Origin: Streptomyces sp. cf386
Lineage (GTDB): Bacteria; Actinomycetota; Actinomycetes; Streptomycetales; Streptomycetaceae
Assembly (NCBI RefSeq): GCF_900103585.1
Contig: NZ_FNHV01000004.1
Span: 372,001 to 436,000, forward strand
Reading direction: 5' to 3'
Length of the DNA: 64,000 nt
The notes under the pieces are model-generated. The model searched no databases. It saw only the letters and a program-made list of their open reading frames with translations, and was not told the origin of the DNA. Positions within the stretch are counted from its first letter, which is position 1; each line of letters starts with the position of its first letter. Position numbers and translations under genes: made by a program. Of this stretch, positions 28,164 through 37,404 are shown in pieces.

Positions 28164-31079
28164 TTACTCGAGAAGCTCCGCGTACGAACCCATGGCCAAG
28201 GCGATGTCCGCCTGGGCCCAGAACCGGTGATACGTGAACGACGGCGCCGCACCGCCCGCGAGATACGCCTCGATCTTCGACCAGGCCGGATCGTCCTCGT
28301 AGAACGAGCGGATCGACTCGAAGGTCGACGACGAGTTGATCGCGTCGCCGTTCGGCATGGTGCCGGTCCAGCCGCTCGGGACGTAGATCCCGTCGTCGAA
28401 GCGGTTGTAGTCGGCCCGGGTCTCCGGGACGGCGATGCCCAGGGCGTCCTGGTGGTGGTCCCACATGCCGTCGAGGAGCGCCTTGGCCGTGGACGCGGCC
28501 TCGGTGTCACCGGAGCGGTCGGCGTAGTACGTCAGGGTCTTGGCGTACGCGGCCGCCACGCCGACGTCGTTGGTGTAGTCGGCGACGGTGACGTGAAGTC
28601 CGTTGTTGGCGCCCGGACTTGAGGCGTTCCAGGTGTCGGGCTGGCCCGACCACTGGAGTGTGGACGGGAACCGGAAGGTGCCGTCCGGGTTGATCGTGGT
28701 GTGGGACAGCGCCCAGTCGACCCACTTGTCGAGGACCGTCTTCGCGGCAGCGTTCCCCGTCTGCTGGTAGTACTCGGCCACCCGCTCCATCGACCACGCC
28801 TGGAAGCCGAACCACTGGTTGGACGGCGGGTCGTGGTAGACGGGCTGCTGGTCGTAGTACATCCCGTAGAAGGTCGACTTGCCCGACGGCGGAGTCGCGT
28901 ACCGGCCCGCCCAGCTGTTGGTCGCACCGCCCGCGATCGCGCCCTCGCTGGACTGCAGCCAGCGGTAGAACTCGACCTGCCGCTCAAGGGACTTGGCCCA
29001 GTCCGCCTGTCCCGTCGCCGACTTGGGCTTCAGATCGGCATACGCGCTGAGCGCATACGCGGCCATGGGGTTCTGGTAGCCGCCGTGCGCGTGGCTGGAG
29101 CCGATGCGCCAGGCCCAGCCCGCCGAGGTGTCGGTGGCGCCGCCCCAGGCGTAGTACCAGGAGAGCAGATAGTGCGAGGCGTCCTTGCCGGTGCCGGCCG
29201 GGCAGGACGAGGCGCCCACACAGTTGCCGACCTTCTTGAAGTACTTGTCGTACATCGCGTAGCGCAGGTAGTCGCCCATCTTCGCGGCCTTGGCCACGGT
29301 CGCGGAGATGTCGCCGCCCTTGCCCTGCTCGTCGGCCCACTTGTCGGCCCAGTACGCGGCCTGCACCGCACGGGCGTCGGCGTCCGGGGCGTTGGTGAAC
29401 TTCCACTGCTTGGCGTACGACGCGTCACCGGTGAACAGGTCCAAGTACCCGTTCGTCCCGCCGTACTTGAAGGCGTCGCAGGTCGGCTGCGGCACCGTCT
29501 CCCACACCGACTCCTGCGCGCCGCGCTGGAAGGTGTTGATGTACGACGGCCCGGTGTCCGTCGGACCCGCCTCGCACTTGCCCGGCGAGTTGCCGTAGCC
29601 GTAGGTGTTGTCGACGTCCTGGAGCCAGTGCATGCCGTAGACGTCGTCCGTGTCGTAGGCGCTCTTCAGCTCACCGGCGATCGGGTCCGAGCCGACCGAG
29701 ACCGACGCGTCGAGCTTCGCCGGGTACTCGTTCGGGGTGTCCAGTTCGGGCGCGTACGTCGCCGGCTTCGAGGCGTTGTAGAAGGAGTTCGTCGGCTGGT
29801 CGGCGTGGGTCGGGATCATGTACTTCTCCATGATGTCCCAGGCCCCGTTGAACTTGGACCAGTCGCCCGTGACCTTGCCGTACATGGCTTGCAGCCAGAG
29901 AAGGTAGCTGTAGGCCTCCGACGTGGTCTCGTGACCGTGGTCCGGCGCCTCGACGATCAGCGTCTCCACCGAGTGGTAGGGGATGCCCTCGGGTGAGAAG
30001 TAGCCGTTCGCCGGGTTGGTGATCTTGCCGTACAACTCCAGGAAGCGGGCGTCGTACGCCTTGGTCGCCGCGATCTGGGTCGCCGTGACCGTGGCCTTCG
30101 CGTGCCCGCCCGCCGTCGACTCGAAGGTCGCCGCGCCGGTGCCGGATGCGGCGGCGGTGATGGTCACCTTCTGGGCGGTGTTCCAGTTCGAGGGCGTGAA
30201 GGTGAGCGAGGCGCCGCCGGTCACCGACAGCCCCGAGGTGCCGCTCGCGCGGGCGGTGGTGACGGTCACGTGGGCCGACGGCTGGGTCGACAGCTTGATG
30301 TCGTAGGAGGCCGTCTTGCCCTGTTGGACGGGGAGTTGGGTCTGCGAGGCCACCACGGCGGGGCCCGAGGCGACCGTGACGCCGACCGGCGTGGACTCCG
30401 CGGACGCGCCCAGGCTGTCGTACGCCTTCGCGAGGAGCGAATGACTGCCCACGGTCAAACTTGAGGCCGAGAGCGAGTACGGCGCCGTCGTGTCCGTGCC
30501 CAGCAGCGTGGTGTTGTCGTAGAACTCGACCTTGCTGATCGTCGCGCCGTCCGCGGCGGCGGCGGTGGCCGCGAGCGGGACCGCGTCGCCCTGCGAGTAG
30601 ACGGCGCCCGCCGCCGGGCTGGTCAGCACGGTGATGGGGGGTTGGTGGGCGCCCGTGCAGGAGGTGCCGTTGATCGCGAAGTTCGTCGGGGCGGCGTTGG
30701 AGCCGCTGTAGGTGAACTGCGCGCCGGTGGTGGCCGCGGCTCCGGCGGCGATCCGCGCGTTGTGGGCGGCGCTCTGTACGGTGACCGACTGGCCGGACTG
30801 GGACCAGGTGCCGTTCCAGCCGTTGCCGAGCCTCTGGTTGCCCGTGTAGCTGTAGGTCAGCGTCCAGCCGTCGATGACGTCCGCGCCGCGGTTGGTGATC
30901 GTCAGATCCGCGGTGAAGCCGGAGCCCCAGTCATTGGTCTTGTAGTCGACACTGCACTGAACCGCTGCCGCCTGAGCGGGAGTCGATCCGGCGCTCAGCA
31001 TCGTCAAGGGAAGCGCCAGGGCCGCGACGACGGCCGTCCACAACCGTCGTACGGCGCTGCGTCTGCGTGGGGGATGCAC
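28164..31079 (-). CDS. Secreted cellobiohydrolase, GH48 with N-terminal CBM2
   Basis: A 971-residue exported cellulase. The signal peptide runs to about residue 37. A CBM2 occupies 41-141 (Cys42 to Cys141), a bacterial Ig-like domain about 148-238 ([44 protein letters not shown]), a second beta-sandwich about 240-334, and the GH48 catalytic domain 340-971, recognisable from [52 protein letters not shown] with the catalytic Glu in [11 protein letters not shown]48 enzymes are processive, reducing-end cellobiohydrolases that cooperate with GH6. It diverges from the GH6 gene across a region with two CebR-like boxes. Confidence 0.94.
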   Translation of the reverse strand: MHPPRRRSAVRRLWTAVVAALALPLTMLSAGSTPAQAAAVQCSVDYKTNDWGSGFTADLTITNRGADVIDGWTLTYSYTGNQRLGNGWNGTWSQSGQSVTVQSAAHNARIAAGAAATTGAQFTYSGSNAAPTNFAINGTSCTGAHQPPITVLTSPAAGAVYSQGDAVPLAATAAAADGATISKVEFYDNTTLLGTDTTAPYSLSASSLTVGSHSLLAKAYDSLGASAESTPVGVTVASGPAVVASQTQLPVQQGKTASYDIKLSTQPSAHVTVTTARASGTSGLSVTGGASLTFTPSNWNTAQKVTITAAASGTGAATFESTAGGHAKATVTATQIAATKAYDARFLELYGKITNPANGYFSPEGIPYHSVETLIVEAPDHGHETTSEAYSYLLWLQAMYGKVTGDWSKFNGAWDIMEKYMIPTHADQPTNSFYNASKPATYAPELDTPNEYPAKLDASVSVGSDPIAGELKSAYDTDDVYGMHWLQDVDNTYGYGNSPGKCEAGPTDTGPSYINTFQRGAQESVWETVPQPTCDAFKYGGTNGYLDLFTGDASYAKQWKFTNAPDADARAVQAAYWADKWADEQGKGGDISATVAKAAKMGDYLRYAMYDKYFKKVGNCVGASSCPAGTGKDASHYLLSWYYAWGGATDTSAGWAWRIGSSHAHGGYQNPMAAYALSAYADLKPKSATGQADWAKSLERQVEFYRWLQSSEGAIAGGATNSWAGRYATPPSGKSTFYGMYYDQQPVYHDPPSNQWFGFQAWSMERVAEYYQQTGNAAAKTVLDKWVDWALSHTTINPDGTFRFPSTLQWSGQPDTWNASSPGANNGLHVTVADYTNDVGVAAAYAKTLTYYADRSGDTEAASTAKALLDGMWDHHQDALGIAVPETRADYNRFDDGIYVPSGWTGTMPNGDAINSSSTFESIRSFYEDDPAWSKIEAYLAGGAAPSFTYHRFWAQADIALAMGSYAELLE

Positions 31080-31125
31080 GTGCTGGTTCCTCCTTGCGGC
31101 TCGGAGAAGTCAAGGCTTGAACCAG

Positions 31126-31139
31126 TGGGAGCGCTCCCA
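31126..31139. promoter_or_regulatory. CebR operator (perfect) upstream of GH48
   Basis: TGGGAGCGCTCCCA is a perfect match to the 14-bp CebR/CelR box that represses cellulase genes until cello-oligosaccharides appear. It lies 47 bp before the GH48 start. Confidence 0.9.
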
Positions 31140-31268
31140 TAGTGGGGACGGGGGTGCAAGGGGTCAAGGTGCTTGAAGAGTCGAAAAGATTCGATGAGTT
31201 CAGTTGAGTAAAAGTCAGCAACTCCCCTGTCCTTTACCGTCACTTGGCGCTAGCTTCAAAAGCACCAG

Positions 31269-31282
31269 TGGGAGCGATTCCA
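31269..31282. promoter_or_regulatory. CebR operator (12 of 14) upstream of GH6
   Basis: TGGGAGCGATTCCA matches the CebR box except at two positions. It lies about 165 bp before the GH6 start, within the 367-bp divergent region 31080-31446 that holds both promoters and no further gene. Confidence 0.75.
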
Positions 31283-31446
31283 TCAGTCGACGCGTCCGTC
31301 ACGACGCGCCTGATCTGCAAGGAGTCGCTCAAGCGACACCCCCCGCTTTCAGTACTTTTAGCCGTCGCCGGCATCTCCTCCTTGCCTCTTGCGCGCCCTG
31401 CACGGACGGACCGTCAGCACCCGCAACCAAGAAGGAACCCGCACTC

Positions 31447-33165
31447 ATGAGTCGTACCAGAACAGCGATGCTCGCCGCCCTGGCGCTGGTCGCCGGTGCC
31501 TCGGGGACCGCGCTCGCCGCGGATCCCGGGGGCATCGGCACGGCCGCCGTGCCCTGCACCGTCGACTACAAGGTGCAGAACCAGTGGGACACCGGCTTCA
31601 CCGCCGCCGTGACGGTCACCAACCAGGGCACCGCGAAGTCCAACTGGTCGGTGAAGTGGTCGTATGCCGGAAACCAGAAGGTCACCAGCGGCTGGAACGC
31701 CAGGATCAGCCAGAGCGGCGCCGATGTCACCGCCGCCAACGAGACGTACAACGGGACGCTGTCGACCGGCGGTTCGGTCAGCTTCGGCTTCCAGGGCTCG
31801 TACAGCGGCACCAACGCGATCCCCGCCACCTTCACCCTCGACGGCGTGACCTGCAACGTCGACGACGGCAGCGGCGGACCCACGGATCCACCGGACCCCG
31901 ACCCGACCGGTCCCAAGGTCGACAACCCCTACTCCGGCGCCAAGGTGTACGTGAACCCGGAGTGGTCCGCGAAGGCCGCCGCCGAGCCGGGCGGCAGCCG
32001 GATCGCGGGCCAGCCGACCGGGGTGTGGCTGGACCGGATCGCCGCCATCAACGGCGTGAACGGCGGCATGGGCCTGCGCGACCACCTCGACGAGGCCCTG
32101 ACCCAGAAGGGCTCCGGCGAGCTCGTCGTCCAGCTGGTCATCTACAACCTGCCGGGCCGTGACTGCGCCGCCCTCGCCTCCAACGGCGAGCTCGGCCCGA
32201 CGGAGCTCGGCCGCTACAAGACCGAGTACATCGACCCGATCGCCGCGATCCTCGCCGACCCGAAGTACGCCTCGCTGCGGATCGTCACCACGATCGAGAT
32301 CGACTCGCTGCCGAACCTCGTCACCAACACCGGCAGCCGGCCCACGGCCACCCCGCAGTGCGACGTGATGAAGGCCAACGGCAACTACCAGAAGGGCGTC
32401 GGCTACGCCCTCAACAAGCTGGGCGACGCGGCCAACGTCTACAACTACATCGACGCCGGTCACCACGGCTGGATCGGCTGGGACGACAACTTCGCCGCCA
32501 GCGCCACCGTGATGAAGGAGGCCGCCACCTCCGAGGGCGCCACCGTGAACGACGTGCACGGCTTCATCGCCAACACGGCCAACTACAGCGCCCTGAAGGA
32601 GAACAACTTCACCATCAACGACTCCGCGGGCGGCAAGTCCGTCCGAGAGTCGAAGTGGGTCGACTGGAACCGGTACGTCGACGAGCTGTCCTTCGCGCAG
32701 GGCTTCCGCAACCAGCTGGTCACGACCGGCTTCAACTCCGGCATCGGCATGCTGATCGACACGTCGAGGAACGGCTGGGGCGGCAGCGCGCGGCCGGCCG
32801 GTCCGGGCGCGACGACCGACGTCGACACCTACGTGAACGGAGGCCGCTACGACCGTCGCATCCACGTCGGCAACTGGTGCAACCAGTCCGGTGCCGGCCT
32901 CGGTGAGCGCCCGCAGGCCAATCCGGCGGCCGGGATCGACGCATACGTCTGGATCAAGCCGCCGGGGGAGTCCGACGGTGCGAGCCAGGAGATACCGAAC
33001 GACGAGGGCAAGGGGTTCGACCGGATGTGCGACCCGACCTATACGGGGAACCCGCGCAACGGCAACAACATGTCCGGGTCGTTGCCGAACGCTCCGCTGT
33101 CGGGGCACTGGTTCTCGGCGCAGTTCCAGCAGCTGATGCAGAACGCGTACCCGCCGTTGTCGTAG
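31447..33165 (+). CDS. Secreted 1,4-beta-cellobiohydrolase, GH6 with N-terminal CBM2
   Basis: A 572-residue exported cellulase. The signal peptide ends near TALA-AD (residue 24), a CBM2 lies at 37-136 (Cys pair), a Gly/Asp/Pro linker at 138-157 and the GH6 domain at 158-572. GH6 features include YNLPGRDCAALASNGE (catalytic Asp region), VTTIEIDSLPNLVTN, YNYIDAGHHGWIGWDDN and the C-terminal AYVWIKPPGESDGAS. It works from the non-reducing end of cellulose, complementing GH48. The start is ATG 31447 after AAGAAGGAA. Overall length and insertions fit an exo-acting rather than an endo-acting GH6. Confidence 0.94.
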   Translation: MSRTRTAMLAALALVAGASGTALAADPGGIGTAAVPCTVDYKVQNQWDTGFTAAVTVTNQGTAKSNWSVKWSYAGNQKVTSGWNARISQSGADVTAANETYNGTLSTGGSVSFGFQGSYSGTNAIPATFTLDGVTCNVDDGSGGPTDPPDPDPTGPKVDNPYSGAKVYVNPEWSAKAAAEPGGSRIAGQPTGVWLDRIAAINGVNGGMGLRDHLDEALTQKGSGELVVQLVIYNLPGRDCAALASNGELGPTELGRYKTEYIDPIAAILADPKYASLRIVTTIEIDSLPNLVTNTGSRPTATPQCDVMKANGNYQKGVGYALNKLGDAANVYNYIDAGHHGWIGWDDNFAASATVMKEAATSEGATVNDVHGFIANTANYSALKENNFTINDSAGGKSVRESKWVDWNRYVDELSFAQGFRNQLVTTGFNSGIGMLIDTSRNGWGGSARPAGPGATTDVDTYVNGGRYDRRIHVGNWCNQSGAGLGERPQANPAAGIDAYVWIKPPGESDGASQEIPNDEGKGFDRMCDPTYTGNPRNGNNMSGSLPNAPLSGHWFSAQFQQLMQNAYPPLS

Positions 33166-33194
33166 GGCGGTGACTGCGGCTGCGGCTGCGGGTG

Positions 33195-33240
33195 CGTTGT
33201 GGCTGGTCGCGCAGTTCCCCGCGCCCCTATAGGGCGTTGT
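33195..33240 (+). repeat. Interspersed intergenic repeat, copy D
   Basis: Good copy beginning TTGTGGCTGGTCGCGCAG and ending in a hairpin CGCCC-CTATA-GGGCG (33222-33236). It fills the gap between two convergent genes, a position suited to transcription termination. Confidence 0.85.
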
Positions 33241-33256
33241 AGTCCGCCGGGGTTGG

Positions 33257-34027
33257 TCAGTTCTCTCTGGCCAGGCCTCGGCGGATTGCGAACTCCACTG
33301 CTGAGTAGTTGCCGTCTGGGCGGTCCAGTTCATACGGGACCGTCGGGTGCAGCGGTGGCTGGGCCATGAATCTGGGGCGGGTGCCGTGGTGGGGCTGGGC
33401 GGCGTGGACCAGGAAGGGGTGGCAGAGGTAGACGTCGCCGGGGACGCCGGTGGCGTGGGCGAGGGGGCGGTGTGCCGAGGCCTCGGCGACCTTCGGGCCC
33501 AGCTCCAGGAAGGAGGCGCCGGCCTCGCCGTACGGTGCCAGGACCGGCGGTACGTCGAGATGCGAACCGACCCGGATGCGGGTCGGGGCGTCCGCTTCGG
33601 TGACCTCGCTGAACAGGAACAGCATCAGCAGTGAGCGGTCCCTGGAGTGCACGTTCGTATGCGGGTGCTCGGCGCCTTCGGGCACGTAACTGCCCTCGAT
33701 GTGCCAGCCCGCGTCGTTCGGTTCCTCCTCGTGCGGGAAGCGCAGCGGGAAGCTGCCCAGCGAGTAGCGCGACTGCCAGCGGTCCTCGCCCACCAGCACA
33801 TCGAAGGCCTCGTGCAGGACAGGGGTGTTGACGGCGGCCGCGAACGGGCCCTGCGCCATGTCGTACACCCAGTGCACGGGGTCCTTCCAGGTGCCCGGGT
33901 CCTCGGGGTCGTACCCCGTCTCCCGCCACAGCAGCCGGGCGCAGTGCTCGGCGACGCGAGGCGGGAAGGCGCCCTCGATCTTCACGAACCCGTCCTCGAG
34001 GAAGCGCTCCACCATCTCGTCGTTCAT
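33257..34027 (-). CDS. Phytanoyl-CoA dioxygenase (PhyH)-type protein
   Basis: A 256-residue protein of the Fe(II)/2-oxoglutarate dioxygenase superfamily. The family pattern is seen as EMVERFLEDGFVKIEGAFPPRVAE at the N-terminus, GWHIEGSYVPEG (H-x-E metal pair), and HPFLVHAAQPHHGTRPRFMAQPPL (distal His and the Arg that binds 2-oxoglutarate). The substrate is unknown. The start is ATG 34027. It is divergent from a methyltransferase gene, 137 bp away. Confidence 0.83.
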   Translation of the reverse strand: MNDEMVERFLEDGFVKIEGAFPPRVAEHCARLLWRETGYDPEDPGTWKDPVHWVYDMAQGPFAAAVNTPVLHEAFDVLVGEDRWQSRYSLGSFPLRFPHEEEPNDAGWHIEGSYVPEGAEHPHTNVHSRDRSLLMLFLFSEVTEADAPTRIRVGSHLDVPPVLAPYGEAGASFLELGPKVAEASAHRPLAHATGVPGDVYLCHPFLVHAAQPHHGTRPRFMAQPPLHPTVPYELDRPDGNYSAVEFAIRRGLAREN

Positions 34028-34164
34028 CGGGCCATCGTGGGTGATCGGCCGTGCGGCCCGCATCCCATTTTTCGTGCTGCCGTTTTGCCGTTACGGCAAC
34101 GGCGGTGGCCCCGCGCCGGTGCGTCGGCGCACGCTGGCCCCATCCGAAGGAGAGGCTGACGAGC

Positions 34165-35073
34165 ATGGCGCACCACCACCACGGAAACCACCCCACAGAC
34201 CGCCAGGCCGGTCACCATCACCACGACCCCACCGACATCGACTGGAGCGAGATGGCTCCGCACCTGGAGGCGCAGGCGGAGCTGTTCACGCCCCTGTACG
34301 AGCACGCCTTGGCCTGGCTGGCGAAACGGCAGACCGAGCCGGGGCTGATCGTCGACGCGGGCAGCGGGCCCGGCGTGGTCGCCTGTCTGCTCGCGGACAC
34401 CTTCCCCGGCGCCCGCGTGGTCGCCGTGGATGCTTCCGAGCCGCTTCTCGAACGAGCCCGGGCCCATGCCGAGCGGCTCGGCGTCGCCGACCGCTTCAGC
34501 ATCCTCGCCGGTGAACTCCCGGGCGTCCTGGACGACTTGGAGTACCCCGCCGACCTGGTGTGGGCCGGCCGCAGCCTGCACCACCTCGGCGACCAGCGTG
34601 CCGCCCTCGCCGCCTTCGCCGCCCGCCTCACGCACGGCGGCACGCTGGCCCTGCAGGAAGGCGGCCTGTCGGCCCGCTTCCTCCCGCGCGACCTCGGCTT
34701 CGGGCGGCCGGGGCTCCAGGCACGCATCGACGTCCTGGAGGAGGAGCGGTTCGCCGCGATGCGCGCGGACCTGCCCGGCTCCGTCGCCGAGACCGAGGAC
34801 TGGCCGGCCCTGCTCACCGCCGCCGGCCTCCGGCCCTCCGGCACCCGGACCTTCCTCCTCGACCTGCCCGCCCCGACCACGGACCGCGCCCGCGCCTACA
34901 TCGCCGACTACCTGACCCGCACCCGCGACGGGCTCGCCGACCGCCTCGACGCCGACGACCGCGCGACCCTGGACCGGCTCCTCGACCCGGACGACAAGGC
35001 GAGCGTCCACCATCGGCCGGACGTGTTCCTCCTCGCGGCGCAGACGGTGTACACGGCGGTGCGGACGAAGTGA
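34165..35073 (+). CDS. SAM-dependent methyltransferase with natural His-rich N-terminus
   Basis: A 302-residue methyltransferase with motif I LIVDAGSGPGVVACLLADTFPGARVVAVDASEPLLERA, then LVWAGRSLHHLGDQ. It starts MAHHHHGNHPTDRQAGHHHHDP, two runs of four histidines in the first 20 residues, which could bind nickel, zinc or cobalt. The start is ATG 34165 preceded by GAAGGAGAGG. The substrate is unknown. Confidence 0.85.
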   Translation: MAHHHHGNHPTDRQAGHHHHDPTDIDWSEMAPHLEAQAELFTPLYEHALAWLAKRQTEPGLIVDAGSGPGVVACLLADTFPGARVVAVDASEPLLERARAHAERLGVADRFSILAGELPGVLDDLEYPADLVWAGRSLHHLGDQRAALAAFAARLTHGGTLALQEGGLSARFLPRDLGFGRPGLQARIDVLEEERFAAMRADLPGSVAETEDWPALLTAAGLRPSGTRTFLLDLPAPTTDRARAYIADYLTRTRDGLADRLDADDRATLDRLLDPDDKASVHHRPDVFLLAAQTVYTAVRTK

Positions 35074-35107
35074 CGCCGATCGGCACCCTGCCCGGGCGTG
35101 CGGGCCC

Positions 35108-35138
35108 TTGACTTCGAGAGCGCTCCAGCTGATCTACT
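35108..35138 (+). promoter_or_regulatory. Candidate MerR-type promoter of the SDR gene
   Basis: TTGACT (35108-35113) and TCTACT (35133-35138) are separated by 19 bp, the long spacer typical of MerR-activated promoters. GAGCGCTC, a perfect 8-bp dyad, lies in the spacer. No MerR gene is adjacent. Confidence 0.45.
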
Positions 35139-35169
35139 CCCCCCTGTTCGACGCACACAGGGGGTAACC

Positions 35170-35871
35170 ATGACCGACTCTCCGGTCGCACTCATCACCG
35201 GCGGCGGCAGCGGCATCGGCGCCGCCGTCGCGCGGCAACTTCTCGACGCGGGCCACCGGGTCGCCGTCACGGGCCGCGGTGAGGCACGGCTGCGCGGTTT
35301 CGCCGAGGAACTCGGGGAGCCCGACGGCCTGTTGACTGTCGTCGGGAACACGGCGGAGTACGGCGACGTCCAGGCGGCCGTTGACACGACGCTCAAGGCC
35401 TTCGGCCGGCTGGACACGGTCGTCGCCAACGCCGGTTTCGCCACCCACGATTCGGTCGCCGAGGGCGATCCGGCCGGCTGGACCGAGATGGTGCTGACCA
35501 ACGTCCTCGGCCCGGCCCTGCTCATCCGTGCCTCCATCGACGCCCTCAAGGAGACCCGCGGCCGGATCGTCCTCGTCGGCAGCGTCGCCGGGTTCGTGCA
35601 CGGGCCGGGCAACATCTACGGGGCGACGAAGTGGGCGGTGACCGGGCTCGCCGAGAACACCCGGCGGCAGGTCACCGAGTGGGGCGTCGGAGTGACCCTG
35701 ATCGCGCCCGGACGCGTGGAGACACCGTTCTGGGACAGCTACGGCAGCCTGCCGCCGGGCCATCTGCTCACCGCCGACCAGATCGCCGACTCGGTCGTGT
35801 GGGCCGTCCGACAGCCCGACGGCGTCGACATCAACACCGTCGTCGTACGACCGCTCGGGCAGCCCAACTGA
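35170..35871 (+). CDS. Short-chain dehydrogenase/reductase
   Basis: A 233-residue classical SDR. The cofactor loop is ALITGGGSGIGAAVA, NNAG is replaced by VVANAGF, the catalytic Ser is in VLVGSVAGF, and the YxxxK pair is in IYGATKWAV. The reaction is NAD(P)-dependent oxidation or reduction of an unknown substrate. The start is ATG 35170 after GGGGGTAACC. It is probably transcribed alone from the MerR-type promoter upstream. Confidence 0.9.
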   Translation: MTDSPVALITGGGSGIGAAVARQLLDAGHRVAVTGRGEARLRGFAEELGEPDGLLTVVGNTAEYGDVQAAVDTTLKAFGRLDTVVANAGFATHDSVAEGDPAGWTEMVLTNVLGPALLIRASIDALKETRGRIVLVGSVAGFVHGPGNIYGATKWAVTGLAENTRRQVTEWGVGVTLIAPGRVETPFWDSYGSLPPGHLLTADQIADSVVWAVRQPDGVDINTVVVRPLGQPN

Positions 35872-35884
35872 CCGGGTATGGCGA

Positions 35885-36580
35885 TCAGTTGGCCTGGATG
35901 AACTCCTTCGCCAGCCGCTCGCCCAGCGTCACCGCCGCGTCGTGGCTCTCGATGGGCGTGACCTGGGAGTTCCTGAAGAGGATGTACGTCACGCCGGAGC
36001 CGGTGCCGCCGGTGGCCGGGTCGGGGTCGATGCCGAGGGCCTCGGCGGCGGCGTAGGAGGCCTCGCCGATGATCCCCTTGGGACCGGTGTCGCCGACGAC
36101 GGCGTACAGGATCTGGTCGTCGTGGATGACGGCGGCCACGCTGCCGCCCTTGATGCCCGCCTTCAAGTAGTCCCAGGTGTCGCTGATGCCGGGGACGACG
36201 ACATACGGCAGCGTGTCGGACCGCAGCGGCCTGCCGTCGGACTGGTGGAACGAGGTGTCGGGCTGGAACCAGGGGTCGGTGTCCTCGTTGCAGCTGTCGG
36301 TGCGCTGGCCGTCGCAGTCGATGTCCATGTCGGCCTTCCAGAAGGCGGCGCCGTGCTTGCCGCACACGGGAATCGTGGCGGCGGTCGACTCGTCGGTGCG
36401 GTATTTGCCGTTCGAGAGCTGCGCACAGGACGTCACCTTCGCGAGCAGGCCGGCCGCGCTGACCGGTTCCTCCAGGGGCGGCATCGGTTGTGGTGTGCCG
36501 GAGGCGCTTGCGGGGAGCAGCGCGGTGGCCAGCAGCGCGGCGCCGGAGGCCGTGGTCAGGGTCAGTGTTCGGATGCGCAC
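35885..36580 (-). CDS. Secreted chitosanase, GH75
   Basis: A 231-residue exported protein. The signal peptide is RIRTLTLTTASGAALLATALLPASASG, cleaved near residue 26. The mature part matches GH75 chitosanases: LSNGKYRTDESTAATIPVCGKHGAAFWKADMDIDCDGQRT, then CNEDTDPWFQPDTSFHQSDGRPLRSDTLPYVVVP, with catalytic Asp/Glu residues expected in KADMDIDCDG and GPKGIIGEAS. It hydrolyses chitosan. The start is GTG 36580 preceded by AGAAGGGCC. A palindrome upstream may be the operator. Confidence 0.85.
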   Translation of the reverse strand: MRIRTLTLTTASGAALLATALLPASASGTPQPMPPLEEPVSAAGLLAKVTSCAQLSNGKYRTDESTAATIPVCGKHGAAFWKADMDIDCDGQRTDSCNEDTDPWFQPDTSFHQSDGRPLRSDTLPYVVVPGISDTWDYLKAGIKGGSVAAVIHDDQILYAVVGDTGPKGIIGEASYAAAEALGIDPDPATGGTGSGVTYILFRNSQVTPIESHDAAVTLGERLAKEFIQAN

Positions 36581-36593
36581 ATGAGGCCCTTCT

Positions 36594-36612
36594 GTTAGGC
36601 AAGTTTCCTTAC
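36594..36612. promoter_or_regulatory. Imperfect palindrome upstream of chitosanase
   Basis: GTTAGGCAAGTTTCCTTAC pairs in 7 of 9 positions per half and has the form AGGnAAnTTnCCT, similar to what I recall of chitosanase-gene operators (CsnR type). It lies 14 bp upstream of the GTG start. This is inference from memory of the motif shape. Confidence 0.35.
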
Positions 36613-36703
36613 CTGCGTTCGGTGCTGATTGCGGCGCGATGACCCCGGTAGAAGACTGGTCGTGTCGGAGATGTCGGACCTTCTCCCGGTTTCTGGAGGT
36701 GTC

Positions 36704-37315
36704 ATGTTCGTACGCGCCATCTACACGACCGGCGATCCCACGAAGATCGACACGGCCATCAGAGCACTGAACACCGAAGGGCGGGACCTGCTGGAGGACC
36801 GTCCGGGGTACCGCGGCGCGAGTGTCTTCGCGGACCGGACACTCGGAAAGCTGCTCGCGGCGAGCTGGTGGGAGACGGAGGAGGCACGGCGCAACAGCGA
36901 CGAGGTGCTGCGGGAGCGGCGGGCGGCGATGCTGGATCCGTTCCTGGGGACAGTGGCCGTCGAGAACTACGAGGCACTGGTCTTCCACCAGGTCCGGCAG
37001 CCGCTGGCGGGCGGCGGACTACGGGTCAGCAGGCTGGAGTTCGACCCCAGGGACACCGACCTGCTCGCCGACACGTTCCGGGCGTCGGTGCTTCCCAGGT
37101 TCGAGACCCTCCCGGGGCTGGCCCGGGCGTCCCTGCTGGTGGACCGGGAGAGGGGGCGCGGAATGGTCGGAGTGCTCTTCGTCGACCAGCCGTCCCTGGC
37201 GGCGTCCCGCGCGGGCCAGGCGGCGGCCCGGCATGAGGGGGCGGCCAAGGCGCATGTGACCGTGGTCGGGCTGGAGGAGTTCGAGGTCATCTACACCGAC
37301 GTACGCGGCGACTGA
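36704..37315 (+). CDS. Hypothetical protein with ABM-like ferredoxin-fold repeats
   Basis: A 203-residue soluble protein. Two halves of similar pattern (FVRAIYTTGDPTKIDTAIRALNTEGRDLLEDRPGYRGASVFADRTLGKLLAASWWETEEARRNSDE and SRLEFDPRDTDLLADTFRASVLPRFETLPGLARASLLVDRERGRGMVGVLFVD) look like tandem antibiotic-biosynthesis-monooxygenase-type domains. The function is unknown. The start is ATG 36704 after TGGAGGTG; longer in-frame starts exist but lack a ribosome site. Confidence 0.72.
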   Translation: MFVRAIYTTGDPTKIDTAIRALNTEGRDLLEDRPGYRGASVFADRTLGKLLAASWWETEEARRNSDEVLRERRAAMLDPFLGTVAVENYEALVFHQVRQPLAGGGLRVSRLEFDPRDTDLLADTFRASVLPRFETLPGLARASLLVDRERGRGMVGVLFVDQPSLAASRAGQAAARHEGAAKAHVTVVGLEEFEVIYTDVRGD

Positions 37316-37346
37316 CGCCCCGCGCGGCGAGGCAGCGGCCCGTACA

Positions 37347-37386
37347 CGTCCGCCCGCCGCTCGGGCAGCCGAGTGGCGGGCGGACG
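37347..37386. terminator. Strong bidirectional hairpin terminator
   Basis: CGTCCGCCCGCC-g-CTCGG (37347-37364) pairs with CCGAG-t-GGCGGGCGGACG (37369-37386): 17 pairs with one mismatch and a 4-base loop. It lies between convergent genes. Confidence 0.9.
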
Positions 37387-37404
37387 GTCGTACCGAGGCG
37401 GGCG

